In this document: piece by piece, positions 1-7,442 of the stretch
How positions within the stretch are numbered: the first letter of the stretch is position 1
Layout: each line of letters opens with the position of its first letter
Program-made: the position numbers and the translations under genes
The notes under the pieces: model-generated
Told to the model about the DNA's origin: nothing
The model's input: the letters and a program-made list of their open reading frames with translations, nothing else
Databases searched by the model: none
Assembly (NCBI RefSeq): GCF_018688155.1
Contig: NZ_CP061312.1
Span: forward strand, 1,240,001 to 1,304,000
DNA: 64,000 nucleotides
Source of the DNA: Polynucleobacter sp. AP-Sving-400A-A2
GTDB taxonomy: Bacteria; Pseudomonadota; Gammaproteobacteria; Burkholderiales; Burkholderiaceae
Reading direction: 5' to 3'

Positions 1-375
1 ACAACCCCCTTAATTGCGGCCCTGAGCCGACAAATCCTAGAGGATTCTTGGAGAATTCACCGGGATTCATTTATGGCACTTCGCTTACCTAGACTATCTG
101 CCCTGAAATGGCTTGTTTGGGACTGTCGGTTTTCTCTCACGATTGCAGTTTTAGCGGGGCTGGCTAGAGCCATATCTGAGGTTGGTGCAGTCATGATCGT
201 CGGCGGCAATATCGATCAATCTACTCGTACCATGACAACAGCAATTGCACTTGAAACCAGTAAAGGCGATCTCCCATTGGCACTTGCTTTGGGGATTGTT
301 TTGTTGGGCATTGTTTTGCTGGCAAATCTCTTTACATTTGCAGTTCGCCAGATTGCGGAGCGTCGCTATGGTTAA
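1..375 (+). CDS. tupB: Tungstate-type ABC transporter permease (5' truncated by window edge)
   Basis: Membrane permease subunit of an oxyanion importer, most likely tungstate. The frame is open from base 1, so the gene begins before the window; the ATG at 73 is internal. About 124 residues are visible. The segment before residue 25 fits the cytoplasmic permease loop that docks on the ATPase, and two or three hydrophobic segments follow (an alanine/leucine-rich one near the middle and a strongly hydrophobic one near the C-terminus). The stop overlaps the start of the next gene, the ATPase, by 8 bases, which implies translational coupling. The tungstate assignment is inferred from resemblance to TupB and from the adjoining formate dehydrogenase, an enzyme that often carries W or Mo. 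A molybdate or other anion specificity cannot be excluded. Confidence 0.8.
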   Translation, partial: TTPLIAALSRQILEDSWRIHRDSFMALRLPRLSALKWLVWDCRFSLTIAVLAGLARAISEVGAVMIVGGNIDQSTRTMTTAIALETSKGDLPLALALGIVLLGIVLLANLFTFAVRQIAERRYG

Positions 376-1078
376 TCACTCGGAACAATTTAAGCAATTT
401 GTCGAGTTCAAAGACGTCATTGTTAAACGTGATGGGCGGATCATCTTGGATATTCCTCATGCAGTGATTCCAGCTGATCGAATTTGCGCTTGTATTGGCC
501 CCAATGGTGCCGGCAAAACAACTTTCCTAAAATTAATTGACGGCCTAATCAAACCAGACTCGGGCACTGTTACCCACTCAAGCGGTCCCATCAAATCGTC
601 CTTGGTATTGCACCATACGCCGATGATCAAAGCCTCAGCACGAACTAATATTGCGATGGTCAAAGACTCAGACTCCTCAATCAACTCTATTGCTATTGAT
701 GTGGTGATGGAACAGATCGGCTTAAGTCATCTTGCCAATAGTCCTGCGCATAAACTCTCGGCAGGTGAAAGACAAAAGCTTTGCTTGGGTCGAGCTATTT
801 TGCAAAAGCCTCACTTGGTTTTGCTAGATGAACCTACGGCTAATTTAGATCCAAACACTACAGAACAAGTTGAAGAAATCATTCGCCAATTTAAATCTCA
901 AGGCTCTGATGTCATCTTCACATCCCACCAACTTGCACAAGTACAAAGAATCGCTGAATACATCATCTTCATTGATGATGGTCAGATAAAAGAAAAAGGA
1001 CCCGTAGGTCCCTTCTTTGCCGATCCTCAGACACGAGCAGCTAAACGCTACTTACATCAAGAGTTACTCGTCGACTAA
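368..1078 (+). CDS. tupC: Tungstate-type ABC transporter ATP-binding protein
   Basis: Cytoplasmic ATPase that powers the permease encoded just upstream. The 236-residue protein has the Walker A motif GPNGAGKTT near residue 46, the ABC signature LSAGERQKL near residue 133 and the Walker B region LVLLDEP, followed by a switch histidine in FTSHQ. The ATG at 368 is chosen because it overlaps the permease stop by 8 bases, as is usual for coupled transporter subunits; the open frame extends further upstream but that part lies inside the permease gene in another frame. The next gene is convergent and ends one base beyond this stop. Substrate is inferred from the permease and the formate dehydrogenase neighbourhood. 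Confidence 0.82.
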   Translation: MVNHSEQFKQFVEFKDVIVKRDGRIILDIPHAVIPADRICACIGPNGAGKTTFLKLIDGLIKPDSGTVTHSSGPIKSSLVLHHTPMIKASARTNIAMVKDSDSSINSIAIDVVMEQIGLSHLANSPAHKLSAGERQKLCLGRAILQKPHLVLLDEPTANLDPNTTEQVEEIIRQFKSQGSDVIFTSHQLAQVQRIAEYIIFIDDGQIKEKGPVGPFFADPQTRAAKRYLHQELLVD

Positions 1079-1363
1079 TTACTTTGCTGCTGGTGCCGGG
1101 GCTGCTGCTGTTGGTGCACCCGGAGCAACAAACGGTGGCGGGGCAACGCAAGCCGCTGGTGCTGGAGTGCCAGGAACACGGTATTGATCAGCCACCTTAT
1201 TGATTGCTTGGCATAACTGAAAAGCGCCTACTCGACCGGCATAAGCTGTCTTAGCTTTTGCGAGATCATCAGCTGCTTTGGCTTCAGGAGTGAGCGGCGG
1301 CAGAGTAGCAAACACTGAAGCCGATGCAAATGTACAGAGCATTAAAGCGATGAGTTTTTTCAT
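1079..1363 (-). CDS. Small secreted Pro/Ala-rich protein of the formate dehydrogenase locus
   Basis: A 94-residue protein of unknown function. It has a clear Sec signal peptide (MKK followed by a hydrophobic stretch, cleavage expected after SVFA), a short charged helical middle with one Cys, and a tail made almost only of Pro, Ala and Val with a second Cys. The ATG at 1363 is preceded by AAGGA at a good distance; the longer open frame would add 23 residues overlapping the cytochrome b gene. It follows the formate dehydrogenase cytochrome b gene by 10 bases on the same strand, so it is probably the last gene of that operon. Function is not recognised. Confidence 0.65.
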   Translation of the reverse strand: MKKLIALMLCTFASASVFATLPPLTPEAKAADDLAKAKTAYAGRVGAFQLCQAINKVADQYRVPGTPAPAACVAPPPFVAPGAPTAAAPAPAAK

Positions 1364-1373
1364 GGCCTTGTCC

Positions 1374-2432
1374 TTATTTATTAACCTTGTTGTACCAGAT
1401 TTCATGGTGTTCTTTAGCCCAGGTACCGTCAACGTAACCAGTCTTCATACCATCGAGCGAACCTTGCATACCAATCGATCCGATGTAGATATGACCCATA
1501 GCCATCGTAGTCATCAAGATTGAAGCTGTGCTGTGAATGATGTTAGCCAACTGCATGGTTCCACGAATGTATTGAACTTCCATGAAGGGAACAATCATGT
1601 CGAGTACAAAACCAGATCCTGAGATGACCAAGCCTAAGAAAGTCATACCAAACCAGAACCAGATTTTCTCACCGAAGTTAAAGAAGCCTGCAGGCGGATG
1701 TTTTCCACCGAACATGCCACCAAAGGACTTAATCCAAGTGAGGTCGCCCTCTCCAGGAATATTTCTAGTAGCAAAGAGCAAGAAGAAAATCACCACGCTC
1801 AGAGTAAAGAGTGGGCCGGAGTAATTATGAATATTTTTGCAAATATTCAAGAAAGTGCCATAGGCAACACCACCCATTATTGGCATCACAAAAAACTTGC
1901 CCCACAAAATCAACATACCAGTCAAAGCTAGTCCAATAAAGCTAAAAGCCATTACCCAGTGAGTAAAGCGCTCAAAGCCGTTAAAGCGTTTGATTTTTTG
2001 ACCAGACATCGGCGCATGTAATTTAATTGGGCCCTTGATGATGAACACGGCTGCGATGCCGAAGAAAGCAAGGGCTAGTAACCAGCCGCCATAAACCGTG
2101 ATGACGCCATTACGAATAAAGCGCCATTGCTGACCAGCGCGTTGAATCAACACACTCGCTTCTTTATCTGGAATACTGATAGTGTTGTAAGGATCGCTGT
2201 TTGCTGAGTTCCAAAGGAACTGCTCACCAACCTGAGCAGAATTTGCAGGCTGAGATTGAGCTTGGCTGCCATCAGAAACAGCGCCAAGGTTCTTTGGATA
2301 GTCAATACCACTTGGAGATGGTAGCGGTGGCATTGGCGCACGCTCTGCCATGGCAAGACCGCTAAGCAAACTTAGCGATACGCCAAGGGCTAGCAACCAG
2401 GAGCGACTAACACTAGAGAATGATCGATTCAT
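1374..2432 (-). CDS. fdhC: Formate dehydrogenase cytochrome b (gamma) subunit
   Basis: Membrane subunit that passes electrons from formate oxidation in the periplasm to the quinone pool. The 352-residue protein starts with a signal-like hydrophobic segment, has an extra N-terminal domain rich in Pro and Ser, and then the family's cluster of membrane helices carrying candidate haem histidines in FTHWVM, NIHNYSG, IHSTAS and GHIYIG. The ATG at 2432 is chosen over the one at 2456 because AAGGA lies seven bases upstream of it. It sits downstream of the Fe-S and lipoprotein genes on the same strand. The family is FdnI/FdoI-like cytochrome b556. The assignment is firm at family level. Confidence 0.9.
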   Translation of the reverse strand: MNRSFSSVSRSWLLALGVSLSLLSGLAMAERAPMPPLPSPSGIDYPKNLGAVSDGSQAQSQPANSAQVGEQFLWNSANSDPYNTISIPDKEASVLIQRAGQQWRFIRNGVITVYGGWLLALAFFGIAAVFIIKGPIKLHAPMSGQKIKRFNGFERFTHWVMAFSFIGLALTGMLILWGKFFVMPIMGGVAYGTFLNICKNIHNYSGPLFTLSVVIFFLLFATRNIPGEGDLTWIKSFGGMFGGKHPPAGFFNFGEKIWFWFGMTFLGLVISGSGFVLDMIVPFMEVQYIRGTMQLANIIHSTASILMTTMAMGHIYIGSIGMQGSLDGMKTGYVDGTWAKEHHEIWYNKVNK

Positions 2433-2461
2433 ACAAATATCCTTAAACGTTTTCATTTTAT

Positions 2462-2713
2462 TTATTGTTTAACTGATGACTTAAAGCGTGAATACTCAGA
2501 TTGATTCTGATTACGCTTATCGACCGACTCGGTCCAGCTTTTTTCATCCTTTGGAGTCCAACCCTTAGTCATGAAGCCGTTATCAGCCCCCATGTAAGGT
2601 GCAACGTCTGGACGCTTTGCAGCTTTAGCCGCAATCTCAGGAGGCTCGGAGCAAGCAGCCAAGGTGGCGCCTGCAACGAGACATAAACCAATGGTTTTTA
2701 GATTAAATCTCAT
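2462..2713 (-). CDS. Small predicted lipoprotein in the formate dehydrogenase operon
   Basis: An 83-residue protein with a type II signal peptide: a basic start, a hydrophobic run and the lipobox LAAC, so the mature part would be anchored by lipidated Cys. The mature part is hydrophilic and mentions no known domain; it has two Trp near its middle (GWTPKDEKSW). The start codon overlaps the stop of the Fe-S subunit gene (ATGA) and is preceded by AGGAG, which makes translational coupling likely. Small proteins of this kind often accompany formate dehydrogenase genes in Burkholderiales, which suggests an assembly or anchoring role. That role is an inference. Confidence 0.72.
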   Translation of the reverse strand: MRFNLKTIGLCLVAGATLAACSEPPEIAAKAAKRPDVAPYMGADNGFMTKGWTPKDEKSWTESVDKRNQNQSEYSRFKSSVKQ

Positions 2714-3369
2714 GATTTAGCTCCTGGGATTTTGTCAGCAGGCGTTGGTTTTGGCGCAGGAGAATCCATTGGGCCGTAAGCAGTAGACCAACCGAAAATA
2801 TCCTTACTTGGATACCTACCATTTGCTTCGCGAACAGAAACACGCTTGGCGTAAATAGAGGAGATCACTTCGCTATCACCACCGATCAGTGCCTTAGTTG
2901 AGCACATCTCTGCGCACAAAGGCAGCTTACCTTCTGCCAAACGATTGCGACCATATTTCTCAAATTCCGCAACGCTGCCATTGGCCTCAGGACCACCGCT
3001 ACAGAAGGTGCACTTGTCCATCTTGCTACGGACACCAAAGGCGCCTGAGCTCAAGAACTGTGGCGCACCGAATGGGCAGGCAAATGAGCAGTAACCGCAA
3101 CCGATACAGATATCTTTGTCATGTAAGACAACGCCTTCGTCCGTACGGTAGAAACAGTCGACCGGACAAACAGCCATACAAGGCGCGTCTGAACAGTGCA
3201 TACATGCCACTGAAATTGACTTTTCCTTGCCGATGATGCCGTCGTTCACCGTGACTACACGGCGACGGTTAACACCCCAAGGTACTTCGTTATCGTTCTT
3301 ACAGGCTGTGACACAACCGTTACATTCAATACAACGCTCTGTATCACAAATAAATTTCATTCTTGCCAT
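2710..3369 (-). CDS. fdhB: Formate dehydrogenase iron-sulfur (beta) subunit
   Basis: Electron-transfer subunit that connects the pterin subunit with the cytochrome b. In 219 residues it carries four ferredoxin-type cysteine groups: CIECNGCVTAC near the start, CMHCSDAPCMAVCPVDC, CIGCGYCSFACP and a later group with CTFCSGG and CAEMC. This is the usual layout of four [4Fe-4S] clusters in HybA/FdnH-type subunits. No signal peptide is present, so it should be exported together with the Tat-bearing catalytic subunit. GGAG precedes the ATG. It follows the catalytic subunit gene by 27 bases and overlaps the lipoprotein gene by four bases. Confidence 0.92.
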   Translation of the reverse strand: MARMKFICDTERCIECNGCVTACKNDNEVPWGVNRRRVVTVNDGIIGKEKSISVACMHCSDAPCMAVCPVDCFYRTDEGVVLHDKDICIGCGYCSFACPFGAPQFLSSGAFGVRSKMDKCTFCSGGPEANGSVAEFEKYGRNRLAEGKLPLCAEMCSTKALIGGDSEVISSIYAKRVSVREANGRYPSKDIFGWSTAYGPMDSPAPKPTPADKIPGAKS

Positions 3370-3396
3370 TGTGTTCTCCTGACTTTATTTTTTAAC

Positions 3397-6381
3397 TTAG
3401 GCAAATTTTTCGATTTGGCACATGGTGGTTTTAGTCTCTTGCATCATCGTCACCTGGTCATACCCGTAGGTAGTTGCAGTATTGACCGACTCACCCAAAA
3501 TAATTGGTGACGCACCTTCTGGATAGTACTTACGCAAGTCAGCTCCTTGCCACCAACCAGAGAAGTGGAACGGTACAAAAGCAGTTCCTTGATCAACGCG
3601 CTCGGTAACCATCGCACGAACTTTGATCTTGGCACCTGTTGGTGATTTAACCCAAACATAGTCCCAGTTTTTGATACCGCGAGCTTCAGCAGCTTTTGGA
3701 TTAATTTCCACAAAGTTCTCTTGCTGCAACTCTGCCAACCAAGGGTTAGAACGAGTTTCCTCACCACCACCCTCATACTCAACCAATCGACCTGAGGTCA
3801 GGATGATTGGGAATTTCTCGTACAACTTATCGCTCAAGTTTTTATCTTGCACTGTTTTGTACAGAGTTGGCAAGCGCCAGAAATTCTTCTTATCCGCAGA
3901 TGTTGGATATTTGCGCATCATTGGCTCGTTAGTACTATACAAAGCCTCGCGGTGGACTGGAATTGGATCAGGGAAGTTCCAAACTACAGCACGGGCCTTG
4001 GCGTTACCAAATGGGTGACAACCGTTTTTCATGACAACGCGCTGAATACCACCTGATAAGTCCGTCTTCCAGTTCTTACCTTCAGCAGCTTTTTGCTCAT
4101 CCTCAGTCAATTGATTCCACCAACCGAGTTTCTTCACCAGTACATGGTCAAACTCTGGATAACCCGTCTTGATTGCTGAACCCTTAGAGTAAGAGCCATC
4201 TTCAGCCAGCAAATTCTTGCCATCTTTCTCAACACCAAAGTTCGCGCGGAAGTTACCACCGCCCTCCATCACAGACTTGCTGGTGTCATAGAGATTCGGT
4301 GAGCCTGGATGCTTAATTGCTGCAGTACCGTAACAAGGCCAAGGCAAGCAATAGTAATCACCGGTTGTGTCATAGCCCGATACTGGGTCTACACCACCCC
4401 TGGATTTAAGCGTCTTAGGATCAAAAGTTCCTGCCATTCTCATGTGCGCTTTAATACGCTCAGGAGTTTGACCGGTATAACCAATCGTCCAAACAGAGCG
4501 GTTAATTTCTCTGAGGATGTCTTCAATCAGCGGCTCTTTCCATTGCTTACCAGCAAACTTGGAGCTCTGCATCTTGAAATTCTTGGAAAGCTCTTGACCA
4601 AAACCAAGACGATCAGCAAAGGCTTGCATGATGACGTGGTCAGGTACAGACTCGAACAATGGATCGATGACTTTCTCGCGCCACTGAACCGAGCGATTCG
4701 ATGCAGTCGCTGATCCACAAGTTTCAAACTGGGTTGTAGCTGGCAAGAGGTATACGTTACGGTTCTTGTTAACTGAGTTACCTTCAGCAGGAGGCATTGC
4801 AGCCATTGCAGCTACTGCTGTTGGGTATGGATCAACCACAACGAGCAGATCTAACTTGTCCATCGCGCGCTTCATATCTAAGCCGCGAGTTTGAGAATTT
4901 GCTGCGTGCCCCCAGAAGAACAAGCCTTTAACGGCTGTTTGCTGGTCGATCATGTCATTCTTCTCTAGTACCGCATCGACCCAACGAGAAACAGTAGTAC
5001 CTGATTTCTCCATCATGTCTGGTGCGTAGCGCCCTTTAATCCACTCGTAGTCAACATCCCAAACAGTCGCGAAGTGTTTCCAAGAACCCGCTGCCAAACC
5101 ATAGTAGCCAGGTAAAGAATCTGGGTTAGGGCCTACGTCAGTAGCGCCTTGAACGTTACAGTGACCACGGAAAATATTGGTTCCGCCGCCGGACTTACCG
5201 ACGTTACCTAATGCCAACTGCAAAATACAGGAAGCACGGACCATGGCATTGCCGATGGTGTGCTGAGTTTGACCCATACACCAAACAACTGTGCTTGGAC
5301 GATTTTTTGCCAATGTCTCAGCAACTTTGTAGACTTCCGCTTCTGGAACGCCGCAAGCCTCTTCAACGTTCTTTGGTGTCCACTTCTCCATCACTTCTTT
5401 ACGAATCTCATCCATACCGTATACGCGGTCATTGATGTACTTTTTATCTTCCCAGCCATTATTGAAGATGTGATACAGAACACCGAACAAAAATGGAATA
5501 TCAGTACCTGAACGAATTCTGACGAATTGATCAGACTTAGCGGCTGTTCTTGTGTAGCGTGGATCAACTACAACAACCTTACAGCCGTTTTCCTTCGCAT
5601 TGAGCAAGCTCAACATCGATACCGGATGGGCCTCTGCTGCATTGGAGCCGATATACATGGCAGCTTTGGAGTTCATCATATCGTTATAGCTATTGGTCAT
5701 TGCGCCATAGCCCCAGGTGTTTGCAACACCGGCAACTGTGGTTGAGTGACAAATACGAGCTTGATGGTCTGTATTGTTCGTTCCAAAGAAAGAAACCCAC
5801 TTACGCAGTAAATAGGCTTGTTCGTTGCTGTGCTTAGAAGACCCAATAAAGAAAAGAGAATCAGGGCTGTATTTTGTACGGAGATCTTTCATCTGCGCAG
5901 TGATTTCAGTTAAGGCCTGATCCCAAGAAATCTTTTGGTATTTGCCATCAACTAGCTTCATTGGATAACGGAGACGGAATTCACCGTGACCGTGCTCACG
6001 CAGTGAGGCACCCTTGGCGCAGTAAGCACCCATGTTGATTGGAGAATCAAAGTTGGAATCTTGGCGAACCCAAACACCGTTCTCAACAGTAGCATCGGTT
6101 GAGCAACCCACTGAACAATGTGAACAGACCGTTCTCTTCACTTCAATCTTGCCCTTGCCGTCTAACATCGCTCTATTCGGCTCAGCAACCGCTTTTTGTA
6201 CGAAGCTCAGTTGGCTAGCTGCAATTCCTGCACCCACACCAACGCCAGAGCGCTTCAAAAAGGTTCGACGATCCATTGTTGGTACCGCAGACTGAAGTCC
6301 GCGTGAGAGGCTACCAATAAGGCGAGATGCAGGCGTAGAGCGGCTGCTTTGTGAAGTATTAGATTTGCGAGTCAGACTCAT
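3397..6381 (-). CDS. fdhA: Formate dehydrogenase catalytic (alpha) subunit, Tat-exported, Cys type
   Basis: Oxidises formate to CO2 in the periplasm with a bis-pterin Mo or W cofactor and one [4Fe-4S] cluster. The 994-residue protein has a Tat motif (DRRTFLKR, near residue 37) followed by a Gly/Ala-rich hydrophobic run, an N-terminal cluster motif VCSHCSVGC with a later YCAKG, and the active-site stretch RICHST, in which Cys takes the place of selenocysteine. The C-terminal part has the dinucleotide-binding domain (SGRLVEYEGGG). AGGGA precedes the chosen ATG; a second ATG at 6276 would begin just before the twin arginines. It heads the fdhA-fdhB-lipoprotein-cytochrome b series. The tungstate-type transporter nearby makes a tungsten enzyme possible. 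Confidence 0.93.
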   Translation of the reverse strand: MSLTRKSNTSQSSRSTPASRLIGSLSRGLQSAVPTMDRRTFLKRSGVGVGAGIAASQLSFVQKAVAEPNRAMLDGKGKIEVKRTVCSHCSVGCSTDATVENGVWVRQDSNFDSPINMGAYCAKGASLREHGHGEFRLRYPMKLVDGKYQKISWDQALTEITAQMKDLRTKYSPDSLFFIGSSKHSNEQAYLLRKWVSFFGTNNTDHQARICHSTTVAGVANTWGYGAMTNSYNDMMNSKAAMYIGSNAAEAHPVSMLSLLNAKENGCKVVVVDPRYTRTAAKSDQFVRIRSGTDIPFLFGVLYHIFNNGWEDKKYINDRVYGMDEIRKEVMEKWTPKNVEEACGVPEAEVYKVAETLAKNRPSTVVWCMGQTQHTIGNAMVRASCILQLALGNVGKSGGGTNIFRGHCNVQGATDVGPNPDSLPGYYGLAAGSWKHFATVWDVDYEWIKGRYAPDMMEKSGTTVSRWVDAVLEKNDMIDQQTAVKGLFFWGHAANSQTRGLDMKRAMDKLDLLVVVDPYPTAVAAMAAMPPAEGNSVNKNRNVYLLPATTQFETCGSATASNRSVQWREKVIDPLFESVPDHVIMQAFADRLGFGQELSKNFKMQSSKFAGKQWKEPLIEDILREINRSVWTIGYTGQTPERIKAHMRMAGTFDPKTLKSRGGVDPVSGYDTTGDYYCLPWPCYGTAAIKHPGSPNLYDTSKSVMEGGGNFRANFGVEKDGKNLLAEDGSYSKGSAIKTGYPEFDHVLVKKLGWWNQLTEDEQKAAEGKNWKTDLSGGIQRVVMKNGCHPFGNAKARAVVWNFPDPIPVHREALYSTNEPMMRKYPTSADKKNFWRLPTLYKTVQDKNLSDKLYEKFPIILTSGRLVEYEGGGEETRSNPWLAELQQENFVEINPKAAEARGIKNWDYVWVKSPTGAKIKVRAMVTERVDQGTAFVPFHFSGWWQGADLRKYYPEGASPIILGESVNTATTYGYDQVTMMQETKTTMCQIEKFA

Positions 6382-6442
6382 ATCTTGTCCCTGAGTAATA
6401 TTTTTAATTAACTATTTCGAAATGACTAAATCAACAAATGGT

Positions 6443-6664
6443 TTAAAGCATGGTGGTTTCGTAATACTTACGAATGTGCGCTGTGAGTTGATAGCCATCA
6501 TCTTTACCCTGCACAGTGCTGCCAATTTCTTGAATAACTGCTTTGCCAATAGGCGTTTGGGAGGCTATTGCTACGGCACCAACAGTGGCACCTGCCCCGA
6601 TGAAAAACTTCCTGCGGGAAGGCTTGTTTTCTTCGATTACTACGGCTGTAGATTTGGTGCTCAT
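6443..6664 (-). CDS. Small Tat-signal protein of the formate dehydrogenase locus
   Basis: A 73-residue protein with the twin-arginine motif SRRKFF followed by a Gly/Ala-rich hydrophobic segment, and a short C-terminal part ending in a Tyr/His-containing stretch (HIRKYYETT). Start chosen at 6664 because AGGAG lies seven bases before this ATG; upstream in-frame ATGs lack a comparable site. It lies directly upstream of the catalytic subunit and downstream of the TorD-like chaperone gene, all on one strand. Short Tat proteins in this position recur beside formate dehydrogenases of this group, so an accessory or small-subunit role is likely, but no biochemical function can be read from the sequence. 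Confidence 0.75.
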   Translation of the reverse strand: MSTKSTAVVIEENKPSRRKFFIGAGATVGAVAIASQTPIGKAVIQEIGSTVQGKDDGYQLTAHIRKYYETTML

Positions 6665-6797
6665 CGTATGCTCCTGTTTAGTGCTCATTTGATATCCATC
6701 AAGTTTAAATGGTAATTGCATTTCTGACATATTAAAGACACAAAATTTATATAAAAGGGGGGTAAACACTAACCCCTCTTTTTGATGCAATGCAATA

Positions 6798-7442
6798 TCA
6801 AATCATGTCGAAGCCTTGACCCTCAATAGCGAGGAATTCCCTAGCCAGAGAAGCGACAGAGTGGTAAAGACGCATCTCGGGGATGCTATCGATTGCATCG
6901 AATAAATCGTCATGCCATGGTCGAATATGGTCATTAAAAAAGACCCTTTGATTTGTAAGGTTAGATATCTCTACGTCATCACCCGCAATCAGATAGCGCA
7001 TTACTTCGCAGAGCGCAGAAATATGATCTTCAGTCTCAGAGATTTCCTCGGCAGATTCCAAACCAAAAGCATCCAAAGCGCGACGGATTTCTACCAATGG
7101 CCTCTCGTTTAAATAACCGGCCATGTAAAAAGAGCCGTTCAGAATGATGATGGGTCGTCCGACACTGATGAAGTTCTGATCAAACTCATCTTGCCAAGCT
7201 TTAGCGGGATTGGTTTTAGCCATTTCGACCAGATTCTGCCAAACCCTAGCTAAAGGGGCACCTTCAGACTGAGCCTCTTGACCCTCTGGAATGGAAGACA
7301 CTATTTGATCCAACAACTCTTGATCAGGTGCTTCCTGAAAGAGCCTTGCAATCAAGCCATACAAGTCTGCTCTAGCCAAATCTTCCGGCAAACCCACATC
7401 ACCTACTTCGGTCACGGAGCTTTCTTTTATCTGTTCACTCAT
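6798..7442 (-). CDS. TorD/DmsD-family chaperone for the formate dehydrogenase
   Basis: Cytoplasmic chaperone expected to bind the Tat signal of the catalytic subunit and hold it until cofactor insertion is complete. The 214-residue, all-helical protein resembles the TorD family: an N-terminal LARADLYGLIARLF segment, a middle region with FYMAGYLNERPL, and the family-typical HIRPWHDDLF motif near residue 150. The ATG overlaps the stop of the polyferredoxin gene, giving translational coupling. Placement between the polyferredoxin and the Tat protein/fdhA genes supports a dedicated role in formate dehydrogenase maturation. Confidence 0.85.
   Translation of the reverse strand: MSEQIKESSVTEVGDVGLPEDLARADLYGLIARLFQEAPDQELLDQIVSSIPEGQEAQSEGAPLARVWQNLVEMAKTNPAKAWQDEFDQNFISVGRPIIILNGSFYMAGYLNERPLVEIRRALDAFGLESAEEISETEDHISALCEVMRYLIAGDDVEISNLTNQRVFFNDHIRPWHDDLFDAIDSIPEMRLYHSVASLAREFLAIEGQGFDMI

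Noticed and set aside
245..367. Upstream extension of the tupC frame
   Set aside because: It lies inside the permease gene in another frame, and the ATG at 368 fits the usual coupled overlap.
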